Source: CAZUCE01 sp964619265 (GTDB lineage: Bacteria; Planctomycetota; UBA1135; GCA-002686595). From it: a stretch of DNA of 64,000 nucleotides. Below are positions 28,758-36,623 of this stretch, in pieces. The first letter of the stretch is position 1. Each line of letters opens with the position of its first letter. The translations under genes and the position numbers were made by a program. The stretch lies in contig CAZUCE010000004.1 in NCBI GenBank assembly GCA_964619265.1, positions 213,181 to 277,180 of the forward strand, written 5' to 3'. Below the pieces are notes generated by a model. The model did no database searches. It had not been told where the DNA came from and worked only from the letters and a program-made list of their open reading frames with translations.

Positions 28758-29339
28758 TTGGCCGAAGCCGACATCCTCGATCTCCTGCGGCGCGAACGCG
28801 CGCTGCTCGAAGGACACTTCCAGCTCTCCAGTGGCCTTCACTCGGATCGTTACTTCCAGTGCGCCCTTGCGCTGGCCGATCCGAAGAACGCTGAGACCTT
28901 GGCCAAGAAACTGGCCGAGAAGTTCAGCGGCCAAGAATTCGATCTCGTGGTTGGACCCGCGCTCGGCGCTGTGATCTGGGCCCACGAAATGGCGCGCGCG
29001 CTCGGCCTGCGCTGCTATTTCACCGAGCGCAAGGAGGGCACGATGGTCCTGCGGCGCGGATTCGCGATCGAACCCGGTCAGCGCATCTTGCTGGTCGAGG
29101 ACGTGGTCACCACCGGCGGTTCTTCCAAGGAAGTGATCGCCTGCCTAAAAGAGCACGGCGGCGTCGTCACCGGCATGGGCTGCCTGGTCAACCGCTCGGG
29201 CGGCAACCCCTTCGAGGACTTGGGGCTTGAGCTGAACAGCCTGGCTGAGGTCACCGCGCGCACCTGGGATCCCTCCGATCCGCCGGCCGAGTTCCGCAAC
29301 TCCCAGCCGATCAAGCCCGGCAGCCGGCCCGGCGCCTGA
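28758..29339 (+). CDS. pyrE: orotate phosphoribosyltransferase
   Basis: 193 residues from a TTG at 28758 (ACGGAA a few bases upstream); earlier in-frame starts overlap secG and do not look like PyrE. Converts orotate and PRPP to orotidine 5'-phosphate in pyrimidine synthesis. Family features: GHFQLSSGLHSDRYFQ near the N-terminus, VVGPALGAV, FTERKEG and the PRPP loop ILLVEDVVTTGGSS. carA of the same pathway lies at the far end of the window. yicC follows after 15 bases. Confidence 0.93.
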   Translation: MAEADILDLLRRERALLEGHFQLSSGLHSDRYFQCALALADPKNAETLAKKLAEKFSGQEFDLVVGPALGAVIWAHEMARALGLRCYFTERKEGTMVLRRGFAIEPGQRILLVEDVVTTGGSSKEVIACLKEHGGVVTGMGCLVNRSGGNPFEDLGLELNSLAEVTARTWDPSDPPAEFRNSQPIKPGSRPGA

Positions 29340-29354
29340 CCCAAGGCACCTTCG

Positions 29355-30230
29355 ATGCTGCGTTCTATGACGGGGTTCGGTGCTGGCAGCGCCGAGGGGG
29401 ATGGCCACACGGTTCGCGTCGAGGCGAAGTCGGTCAACCATCGCTTCTTGCAGGTCAAGGTAAAAGCGCCGTCCGACTGGCCGGATCTCGAAGCCAAGAT
29501 CGAAGCGCTCGCGAAGACCCGGCTTGCGCGCGGAGCAGTTTCCATCTCCGTTCACGTGGACGCGGGCAGCAACGGGCTCGTCACCGAAGTCGACGAAGCT
29601 GCGGTGGAGCGCTTCGCCAAGGCGGCCGCGCGCATCGCGGAGCTGACCGGCAGCGAAGTCTCGATCTCCGGGGAGGGTTGGCTGCGGCTTCCGGGCGTGG
29701 TACGTGAAGCGCGCGCCAAGCCGTCGCCGGCGGTGCCCGAACTGGTTCTGTCCGCGGCCGATGCGGCCCTGCGCGAACTGGTGGCGATGCGCGAGCGCGA
29801 AGGCGAAGCGATGGCCCGCGACCTGGCGACCCACGCCGCCGAGCTGGGTGACTTGCGGGCCAAAATCGGCGAGCGAGCGCCGGAATTGGCGCGCGAGCAA
29901 CTCGAGAAACTGAGGGGCCGCGTGCAGGAACTCTTGGGTCCCGAGCAGCCTGTGGATCCGGCTGAATTGGCCCGCGAATTGGCCATTTTGGCCGACCGGG
30001 GCGACGTGGCCGAGGAGCTGTCCCGGCTGGACTCCCATCAGGACCAGCTGGCACAGCTGCTGGCCAGCCGCGAGCCAGCGGGCCGCCAGCTGGACTTTTT
30101 GGTCCAGGAGTGCCTGCGCGAGGTGAACACGATCGGGTCGAAAACGACCTGCGCCCAAGTGGCCCAATGGGTAATCGCGGGGAAGACCGCCATCGAACGC
30201 TTGCGTGAGCAGGTTCAGAACGTCGAATAG
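29355..30230 (+). CDS. yicC: YicC family endoribonuclease-like protein
   Basis: 291 residues, ATG. N-terminal MLRSMTGFGAG and VEAKSVNHRFLQVKVK, and C-terminal EVNTIGSKTTCAQVAQWVI and KTAIERLREQVQN match the YicC (YicC_N plus DUF1732) family. Work in Escherichia coli links YicC to RNA cleavage (RhyB turnover). Commonly located just before gmk, as here with a 6-base gap, so it is likely co-transcribed with gmk. Confidence 0.95.
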   Translation: MLRSMTGFGAGSAEGDGHTVRVEAKSVNHRFLQVKVKAPSDWPDLEAKIEALAKTRLARGAVSISVHVDAGSNGLVTEVDEAAVERFAKAAARIAELTGSEVSISGEGWLRLPGVVREARAKPSPAVPELVLSAADAALRELVAMREREGEAMARDLATHAAELGDLRAKIGERAPELAREQLEKLRGRVQELLGPEQPVDPAELARELAILADRGDVAEELSRLDSHQDQLAQLLASREPAGRQLDFLVQECLREVNTIGSKTTCAQVAQWVIAGKTAIERLREQVQNVE

Positions 30231-30236
30231 GACCAG

Positions 30237-30893
30237 ATGAGCGAACGCCAGCCAGAAGACCACCGAGGCCGGATCCTCCTGATCTCGGGCCCCTCGGGCA
30301 GCGGTAAGAGCACGATCTGCCGCCGCCTGCTCGCCGACCCCGGTGTTTCCTTCTCCGTTTCGGTGACGACCCGCGAGCCGCGCCGCGGCGAGCGCGACGC
30401 CGTCGACTACCACTTCGTCGATCGGGATCGCTTCCGCGAACTGGTGGCCGAGGGAGCCTTCCTCGAGCACGCGGAAGTCCACGGCAACATGTACGGGACC
30501 CTGCGCGGCCCGGTGGAAGAGGCGCTCGACCGCGGACAGGTTTACCTGCTCGAGATCGACGTGCAGGGCGCGATGCAACTCAAGCAGCTGGGTACCGAGG
30601 GTATTTACGTATTCCTCGACGTGCCCGACCTCGAGCGCTTGCGCAAGCGTCTGGAGGATCGCGGAACCGATACACCGGCTGTGATCGAGCGGCGAATGGC
30701 GAAGGCCCACGGCGAGCGCACCTATCGGGACGAGTACGACCACGTGATCGTGAACGACGATCTCGAGGAGACCTACGCCGCGGTCCGTCGCGTCGCCGGG
30801 CTGCCACCCGAGGCCGACGAACCGCCTGGTCCATGCCCCTCGAGCGCGAAGGACGCCTCGACTTGTCAGGAACGTGAGGTCGAGCGCCCGTGA
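30237..30893 (+). CDS. gmk: guanylate kinase
   Basis: 218 residues, ATG. Phosphorylates GMP to GDP. P-loop GPSGSGKST near residue 19, SVTTREPRRGE and YHFVDRDRF GMP-binding region, EHAEVHGNMYGT, and LLEIDVQGAMQL. The last 25 or so residues (Pro/Ser-rich) exceed the usual fold. In many bacteria rpoZ follows gmk; here the 3' end overlaps the coaC start by 4 bases (GTGA) and rpoZ is absent. Confidence 0.97.
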   Translation: MSERQPEDHRGRILLISGPSGSGKSTICRRLLADPGVSFSVSVTTREPRRGERDAVDYHFVDRDRFRELVAEGAFLEHAEVHGNMYGTLRGPVEEALDRGQVYLLEIDVQGAMQLKQLGTEGIYVFLDVPDLERLRKRLEDRGTDTPAVIERRMAKAHGERTYRDEYDHVIVNDDLEETYAAVRRVAGLPPEADEPPGPCPSSAKDASTCQEREVERP

Positions 30894-31441
30894 GCCGCAT
30901 TCTTCTCGGAGCGTCTGCCTCGGCTGCTCTGCACAAGGCCTGCGATTTGGCCAGCAAGCTCGCGCAGCAAGATCACCACGTTCGCGCGGTGCTTACGCCG
31001 CGCGCGGCCGAGTTGATCTCGCCCCAGTTGTTCGAAGCGCTGACCGGCGAACCCGCTCGCACCGACGAATTCGATGAGGCCGAGCGTTCCGGAGGGATGG
31101 ATCACATCTCCTTGAGCCAATGGACCGAGTTGATCGTCGTCGCTCCGGCGACCGCCGATCTGGTGGGACGATTGGCCCACGGGCTCGGCGGCGACCTGCT
31201 GACCACGGCGATCCTGGCCGTTCCGCAGTCCGTTCCGCGACTTCTGTGCCCGGCGATGAATCCGCACATGCTCGCCACGCCTTCGGTGGCTCGCAACCTA
31301 GCCCAGCTCGTCGAAGACGGCTGGCGCTTGGTCGAACCCGGCGAGGGGCACATGGCCTGCGGGGTCGAAGGCAAGGGTCGTCTCGCTGAGCCTCCGCAGA
31401 TCATCGAAGCCGTGCGCCGCGCGCTTCACCTGGAGGACTAA
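30890..31441 (+). CDS. coaC: phosphopantothenoylcysteine decarboxylase (CoaC half)
   Basis: 183 residues, GTG start inside the gmk stop. Flavoprotein of the HFCD family that decarboxylates 4'-phosphopantothenoylcysteine in coenzyme A synthesis. Visible: ILLGASASAALHKACDL at the start, a PAMNPHM motif carrying the conserved Asn, and the ACGVEGKGRL flap with its Cys. In most bacteria this half is fused to CoaB; here CoaB is a separate gene that starts 3 bases after the stop. Confidence 0.9.
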   Translation: MSRILLGASASAALHKACDLASKLAQQDHHVRAVLTPRAAELISPQLFEALTGEPARTDEFDEAERSGGMDHISLSQWTELIVVAPATADLVGRLAHGLGGDLLTTAILAVPQSVPRLLCPAMNPHMLATPSVARNLAQLVEDGWRLVEPGEGHMACGVEGKGRLAEPPQIIEAVRRALHLED

Positions 31442-31443
31442 TC

Positions 31444-32115
31444 TTGGTCAAGCGCAAGCAAAGCCCCAAGCGGACCGTCTTGATTTCCGCGGGGCCGACC
31501 CGCGAGTACATCGATCCGGTTCGATACCTCTCGAACGAATCGAGCGGCAAGATGGGCTTCGAAATTGCGCGCGCCGCGGCAAAACGAGGCGACCGCGTGG
31601 TGCTCGTCGCGGGCCCGGTCCACCTCGAGACACCGCCCGGCGTCGAGCGCCTGGACGTGCAAAGCGCGCGCGAAATGCTGGCCGCCCTGCGCGAACAATT
31701 CCGAGTGGCGGACGTGTTGATCATGTGCGCTGCCGTGGCCGACTGGCGGCCCAAACGGCGCCTTGCGGGCAAGTGGCGCAAGAAGGACGGAGGCACCGAA
31801 ACTGCTTCGATGGAGCTGGTGCGCAATCCCGATCTGCTCGCGACTCTGGCTCGCAACAAAGCTGCCCGTTGCGTCGTAGGTTTCGCGCTCGAGACCGGCG
31901 ACGGCAAGCGCCGGGCACTCGCCAAGCTGCGTCGCAAAAACGCCGACTACATTGTGCTCAACGACGCGACCGCGCTGGGCGCTGACCGAACCACGGTGAC
32001 GATTCTTGGACGCGACGGCTCGGAGCGTCGTCTTGAGAACCGGACCAAGGCCTATGTGGCGGGTCAGCTTGTGAAGCTCGAGGCGATCGGCGCGGAAGCG
32101 GCTGAATCGGCTTGA
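31444..32115 (+). CDS. coaB: phosphopantothenate-cysteine ligase (CoaB half)
   Basis: 223 residues from a TTG just past the coaC stop. Joins 4'-phosphopantothenate and cysteine using CTP. Signature ISAGPTREYIDPVRYLSNESSGKMG, AAVADWRP, and the C-terminal GFALETGDG and YIVLNDA motifs. Free-standing rather than fused to CoaC, and tightly linked to it. Confidence 0.9.
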   Translation: MVKRKQSPKRTVLISAGPTREYIDPVRYLSNESSGKMGFEIARAAAKRGDRVVLVAGPVHLETPPGVERLDVQSAREMLAALREQFRVADVLIMCAAVADWRPKRRLAGKWRKKDGGTETASMELVRNPDLLATLARNKAARCVVGFALETGDGKRRALAKLRRKNADYIVLNDATALGADRTTVTILGRDGSERRLENRTKAYVAGQLVKLEAIGAEAAESA

Positions 32116-32140
32116 GGGCTCGGTCCGCCTTCGCAAATCC

Positions 32141-33100
32141 GTGACGGATCTAGTCTTCGACATCGGCGGAACGACCTGGCGCGCCGGGGTCTGGGACGGA
32201 ACGAAGGTCGTGCGGCGCGAGGAACGGGCGGCCCGGCTGCTGACGGGAACTGGCGATCCGGTCTCAGGCTTGGTTCAGGGGCTCGAGGATCTCGGCCGAG
32301 CGGTTTTGGGCGAGGGCGCAACTCCCGGTCGAGTCGGTATCGCGTTTCCCGGACCGGTCGACGAACGCGGGCAAGTCCAGGCTGCCCCGACCCTGTGGGG
32401 CGAAGCGCTTGGGGAGCCGGTTCCGCTCGGCGAGCGGGTGAGCCAGGCTTTTCGCGACGCGCCAGCCGCGGTGGCCAACGATCTGACGGCGGCCGGCTAT
32501 CGCTATCTGCGCGGCTCCGAGGACTACGCGCTGGTGACCGTGAGTTCGGGAATCGGCAACAAGGTCTTTTCGAACGGGCGTCCGCTGCTTGGGCCAAAAC
32601 ACCGGGGCGGAGAGATCGGCCATTGGCAGGTCGAGGAGTCCTTGGATGCGCCCTCATGCGACTGCGGTGGACGCGGACACTTGGGAGCGGTGGCTTCGGG
32701 ACGCGCCACGCCGTGGGCCTTCCAGCGTGCGGTGGCTGAGTCCCCGGAGTTGCTTCGGGATTCCCCGTTGGGCCGGACGGGGGCCCCCCCGAGCAACGAA
32801 CAGCTTGCAGAGGCCTATCGGGCCGGCGATTCGCTTGCCGCGCAGATCGTTGGGATCGGCGCCCGTGCGCTGGGTTCAGCGTTGGCTGCGCTGCACGTCG
32901 GCGTTGGGGTTGAGCGGTTCGTGATCATCGGCGGATTCGCGCGCGCCTTGGGCCCGAATTACCTGCGCAGTTTGGGGAGAGCTGCAGCGGAGCGTTCCTG
33001 GGGCGACGGCGAGGAATGGGAATCCAGAATCGAAGCCGGCGAGCCCGACGACGATTCTGGGTTGATAGGGATGGGGCGGTTGCTCGACGCGAACGCCTGA
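32141..33100 (+). CDS. ROK family sugar kinase-like protein
   Basis: 319 residues, GTG. DIGGTTWRAGVWDG nucleotide-binding start, AVANDLTAAGY with the catalytic-type Asp, SSGIGNKVFSNG, and a GGEIGHWQVE zinc-ligand His. The cysteine zinc motif reads CDCGGRGHLG, in which the third Cys (normally CxCGxxGC) is replaced by His. No helix-turn-helix, so a kinase (glucose or N-acetyl-sugar type) rather than a repressor. Substrate not determined. Confidence 0.82.
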   Translation: MTDLVFDIGGTTWRAGVWDGTKVVRREERAARLLTGTGDPVSGLVQGLEDLGRAVLGEGATPGRVGIAFPGPVDERGQVQAAPTLWGEALGEPVPLGERVSQAFRDAPAAVANDLTAAGYRYLRGSEDYALVTVSSGIGNKVFSNGRPLLGPKHRGGEIGHWQVEESLDAPSCDCGGRGHLGAVASGRATPWAFQRAVAESPELLRDSPLGRTGAPPSNEQLAEAYRAGDSLAAQIVGIGARALGSALAALHVGVGVERFVIIGGFARALGPNYLRSLGRAAAERSWGDGEEWESRIEAGEPDDDSGLIGMGRLLDANA

Positions 33101-33232
33101 GGCGGAGCGCCGGTTTCGCTGTCTGTGGCGGGCGAGCCGTCCACCTCGGCACGCCCGAAATCCTCCCTGGACTGGACGGCCTCCCCATCGATACTGGCCC
33201 GACTCCCGCCTCGATCCCCTCCGAGTTTCGCC

Positions 33233-33454
33233 ATGGATGAAGATGACCCCGATGACGCCTGCCACCGGGACCTCGACGATGAGGCCAGCTACGTGTGCTC
33301 GGCTTGTGGTGAAGACATCGTCGTCCCGGTAGACCTGACCGGCGGCGCGAGCCAGGAGTACGTGGAGGATTGCCCCGTTTGCTGTCGCCCGCACTTATTG
33401 CGCGTGGACATCGACGAAGACGGCCGGGTCCGCTTGGACGCCAGTGCGGAGTAG
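33233..33454 (+). CDS. CPXCG-motif cysteine-rich protein
   Basis: 73 residues from the ATG at 33233; acidic, with cysteines in YVCSACGEDI and YVEDCPVCCRPH, which match the CPXCG zinc-ribbon-like family (also called YHS/DUF family of small acidic proteins) with its QEYVEDCxVCCRP core. The family is common in Gram-negative bacteria; its function is unknown. It is followed by the long ftsK leader region. Confidence 0.85.
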   Translation: MDEDDPDDACHRDLDDEASYVCSACGEDIVVPVDLTGGASQEYVEDCPVCCRPHLLRVDIDEDGRVRLDASAE

Positions 33455-33791
33455 TGCAACCTGGGCCGGTGCGGCGTGCTGTGGAGTTCGGCCGAACTCT
33501 CAAAGCCCCATCGCGCAGGCGGATCGCGCAGGCGGATCGCGGCGTCGGTAAGGCCGCCCAGACGGGTAAGCGGAGGGGCTCCCCGGGCGCACGGGTCGAG
33601 CGCCGGGTAGCAGCTGGAGACCGGTAGGCCCGTTCCGCGGGGATGCCCGCGACGCAGCCGCGGCGTGTGCGCCGCGGGCGTGGGCTCAGGGTCGATCGGT
33701 CTGGGGAGGCATCTCTTGTCTTCGGCACGGGATTCGGCAGGAACCTGGTTCGGGCCTCTCGGGTTCGCTCCAATGCCCCTAGGAATCCCCT
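33455..33791. other. 337-base gap upstream of ftsK with palindromes and a tandem repeat
   Basis: Contains a perfect 16-base palindrome at 33484-33499 (GAGTTCGG and its complement), two exact copies of a 13-base direct repeat at 33511-33536 (TCGCGCAGGCGGA), and an 8-bp stem-loop at 33658-33677 (CCGCGGCG, loop TGTG). The first may end the small cysteine-rich gene; the others may act on ftsK expression. No RNA family consensus (RNase P, SRP, tmRNA) was recognised here. Confidence 0.5.
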
Positions 33792-36623
33792 ATGGCAGCC
33801 CGCTCCAAGAACAAGAAGTCTTCCAAGAAGAAGACCACGTCGCGCAAGAAGGCCGAATCCGAGCCGAGCCGATGGGTCGCCGTCCTGGGGAGGCTGCGGG
33901 ATGTGACCCTGGGTCTGGTCACCGGGCGCGAGCTGGACGAGGAAGCCGAGGACCAAGTTCACGAAGTCATCGGTCTGCTGCTGATCGGTTTGTCGGTTTG
34001 GCTGGGCATCAGTTTGTTCAGTTTCTACAAGCCGTTTGGGGACCCCGGGGCCGTGGGCCGGAACTGGGGCGGACAGATCGGCTACTACCTGGCCCAGTGG
34101 GCGCTGATCCTGATCGGCTGGTCCGGCTACCTGCTGTCGTTCCTAGGCGTGGCCTGGGGCGCGATTCTGGTCTCGGGCCGGACCGTGCAATGGCCGATCC
34201 TGCGCACCTTCGGGGGCGTGTGTTTTCTGTTCTCCACGGCTTTCCTGTTCCAGTTGATGTTCGGGGAGGGCTTTTACCAGGAGCACTTCTTGGCTCTGGA
34301 GCAGGGTCGCGCGAGCACCGGTCAGAACGCGCTGCCGTTCGGGCCGGGCGGTTGGCTAGCGCTCGAATTGATCGGGCCCAGTCCGAACCATGCGGACGGT
34401 GCGGTCGCCCCCCTGATCGAGAAGTTTGGACGGCCGGGGCTTTGGATTCTGCTGTCGTTGATTGCGCTGTCGTCGTTCACGATCGCCACCGAGCGAGCCT
34501 TCTTCCCGGCGATCACCGCCTTCGGGGCCTGGCTCGGTGAGCGCCGTTCCGAACAGGGCGAAGGCGTGTTCCGGGCGCTCGGCGGATTTTTGAGCCGGAT
34601 GTTCCGTGGTTGGTGGTCGTTCCTGTCCGGCGCGGACCTCGAGCTGACCCCGGTCGAGGCGCTGCCGGAGAAGATCCAAAAGGCCAAGGGCGGCTCGAAG
34701 AAGGCCGACAAGAAGGCCAAGGCGACCAAGACCAAGCCTGCGAAGAAGGCGTCCAAGAAGGCCGCTGAGCAGGCGCCCCTTCCGGAGCCCGCGTCCGAGG
34801 ACGAAGAGGACGACGGCGAGTGGGAGTACGAGGACGACGAGGACGGCGAGTGGGAAGACGACGAAGACGGCGCCTGGGCGGAGGGCGACGACGAAGGTGA
34901 ATGGGAAGAGGACGAAGACGGCGAATGGGAGGACGAAGACGATCCCGATGCCGAGTGGGAGGAAGAGTGGGAGGACGTGGAAGAAGAGGAAGAAGCCGAC
35001 GAGGAAGACCCGGCGCGCGTGGCTGCGCGTGCGGCGGCCAAGGAGAAGCTCGCCAAGTCGATCAAGCAGTCGGGGCCGGTCCTGTTCGATCCCCCGACGC
35101 CGCCGCCTGGCCCGTGGAAATTCCCGCCGCTCGATCTACTCGAGCCGCCGGATCCTGACGGCGGGGGCGGCAAAGACACCAAGACCATCCAGACCGAGGC
35201 CGAGCGGCTCGAGAACGTGCTGCGCAGTTTCCGCGTCGATGCAACGGTGTGCGGCTCGACCGTTGGGCCGTCGGTCACGATGTACGAGCTCGAGGTGGCC
35301 TCGGGTACGCGCATGAACAAGGTCACGGCGCTCTCTCAGGAGATCGCAGCCGCCCTGCGCGCCCAGTCCATTCGGATCATCGCCCCGATTCCGGGCAAGG
35401 CCACGGTCGGCATCGAGGTGCCGAACGGCAAGCGGCGAATCGTTCGATTCAGCGAGTTGATCCACAAAAAAGCCTACGACAAGAAGTTTGCCGCGCTGCC
35501 GCTGTTCCTCGGGATGGACGCCGAGGGCGAGGCGATCGTCGAGGATCTTTCCAAGATGCCGCACCTGCTCATCGCGGGCCAAACCGGCGCGGGAAAGTCG
35601 GTGTGCATCAACACGATCATCGCGAGCTTGTTGCTCACGCGTTCGCCCCACGACGTGCAGATGATCATGATCGACCCGAAGATGGTCGAGTTGCAGATGT
35701 ATTCGGACGTCCCGCACCAAATGTGCCCGGTCGTCACCGACATGAAGCAGGCGACGCGGGTCCTTGAGTGGGCCTGCGAGAAGATGGAAGGGCGTTACGA
35801 CCTGTTCAAGAACGCCAACGTTCGCAACATCAAAGGCTACAACGCGCTCGGCGAGAAGGGCCTGCGAGAGCGGATGGGCGACGACTTCAACGAAGAGCGC
35901 ACGCCTCGCCACGTGCCCTACATCGTGCTGATCATCGACGAGATGGCCGACCTGATGATGGTCAGCAAGAAAGAGGCCGAACAGGCCATTACGCGCCTTG
36001 CCCAAAAGTCGCGCGCGGTTGGTATTCACGTGATCGTCGCGACCCAGCGGCCGTCCACGGACGTGATCACCGGTGTCCTGAAGGGCAACCTTCCCACTCG
36101 CATTGCATTCACGGTTGCCAGCAAGATCGACAGCCGCGTGATCCTCGATGCCCAGGGCGCCGAGAAGCTGCTCGGTTACGGCGACATGCTCTACAACCCG
36201 CCTCAGTCGAGCAACCTGAAGCGCGTCCAAGGCGCGCTGGTCGAAGACCACGAGCTTGAAGCCGTCGTGGATTTCGTCACCAAGGACTCGGCGCCGAGCT
36301 TTAGCCAGGAACTGATCCAGGCTGCGTCCGGAGAGACGCGCGGCGACGGCGGCGAAATGGACTTCGCGACCCGCGACGACCTGTGGGACCAGGCCGTCCG
36401 CGTGATCTTGAAGTCGCGCCGGGGTTCTGCGTCGCTACTGCAGCGCGCGCTCGGCATCGGATACACCCGCGCTTCCAGGCTCGTCGACATGATGGGCGAG
36501 GCCGGGTTGGTCGGTGAACACAAGGGATCGAAATCCCGTGAAGTGCTCCTGACCCTCGAGGACTGGGAAGAAATGCACGGCGAGGAGCTCTCCTCGACCG
36601 CGCCCGACGAATCAGCCACATGA
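33792..36623 (+). CDS. ftsK: DNA translocase FtsK with a Lys-rich and Asp/Glu/Trp-rich linker
   Basis: 943 residues, ATG. Four membrane helices at about 57-77, 100-125, 140-157 and 216-232; a Lys/Ala segment at 298-323; a strongly acidic DGEWE-type linker at 334-406; then the motor: Walker A GQTGAGKS (596-603), Walker B IVLIIDEMADLMM, and a RecA-like core with ATQRPSTDVITG. The C-terminal gamma winged helix (about 880-930) has SASLLQRALGIGYTRASRLVDMM, and normally reads KOPS sequences and activates XerCD. Hexameric DNA pump at the division septum, here in an organism group in which FtsZ is often absent. The stop overlaps the next gene by 4 bases (ATGA). Confidence 0.97.
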   Translation: MAARSKNKKSSKKKTTSRKKAESEPSRWVAVLGRLRDVTLGLVTGRELDEEAEDQVHEVIGLLLIGLSVWLGISLFSFYKPFGDPGAVGRNWGGQIGYYLAQWALILIGWSGYLLSFLGVAWGAILVSGRTVQWPILRTFGGVCFLFSTAFLFQLMFGEGFYQEHFLALEQGRASTGQNALPFGPGGWLALELIGPSPNHADGAVAPLIEKFGRPGLWILLSLIALSSFTIATERAFFPAITAFGAWLGERRSEQGEGVFRALGGFLSRMFRGWWSFLSGADLELTPVEALPEKIQKAKGGSKKADKKAKATKTKPAKKASKKAAEQAPLPEPASEDEEDDGEWEYEDDEDGEWEDDEDGAWAEGDDEGEWEEDEDGEWEDEDDPDAEWEEEWEDVEEEEEADEEDPARVAARAAAKEKLAKSIKQSGPVLFDPPTPPPGPWKFPPLDLLEPPDPDGGGGKDTKTIQTEAERLENVLRSFRVDATVCGSTVGPSVTMYELEVASGTRMNKVTALSQEIAAALRAQSIRIIAPIPGKATVGIEVPNGKRRIVRFSELIHKKAYDKKFAALPLFLGMDAEGEAIVEDLSKMPHLLIAGQTGAGKSVCINTIIASLLLTRSPHDVQMIMIDPKMVELQMYSDVPHQMCPVVTDMKQATRVLEWACEKMEGRYDLFKNANVRNIKGYNALGEKGLRERMGDDFNEERTPRHVPYIVLIIDEMADLMMVSKKEAEQAITRLAQKSRAVGIHVIVATQRPSTDVITGVLKGNLPTRIAFTVASKIDSRVILDAQGAEKLLGYGDMLYNPPQSSNLKRVQGALVEDHELEAVVDFVTKDSAPSFSQELIQAASGETRGDGGEMDFATRDDLWDQAVRVILKSRRGSASLLQRALGIGYTRASRLVDMMGEAGLVGEHKGSKSREVLLTLEDWEEMHGEELSSTAPDESAT

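Noticed and set aside
33484..33499. Palindrome GTTCGGCCGAAC considered as a LexA box
   Set aside because: The half-sites are in the wrong order (LexA sites read GAAC-N4-GTTC), and ftsK is not next to SOS genes here.
33455..33791. Possible structured RNA (SRP, RNase P or tmRNA)
   Set aside because: None of the conserved cores of these RNAs could be found in the gap.
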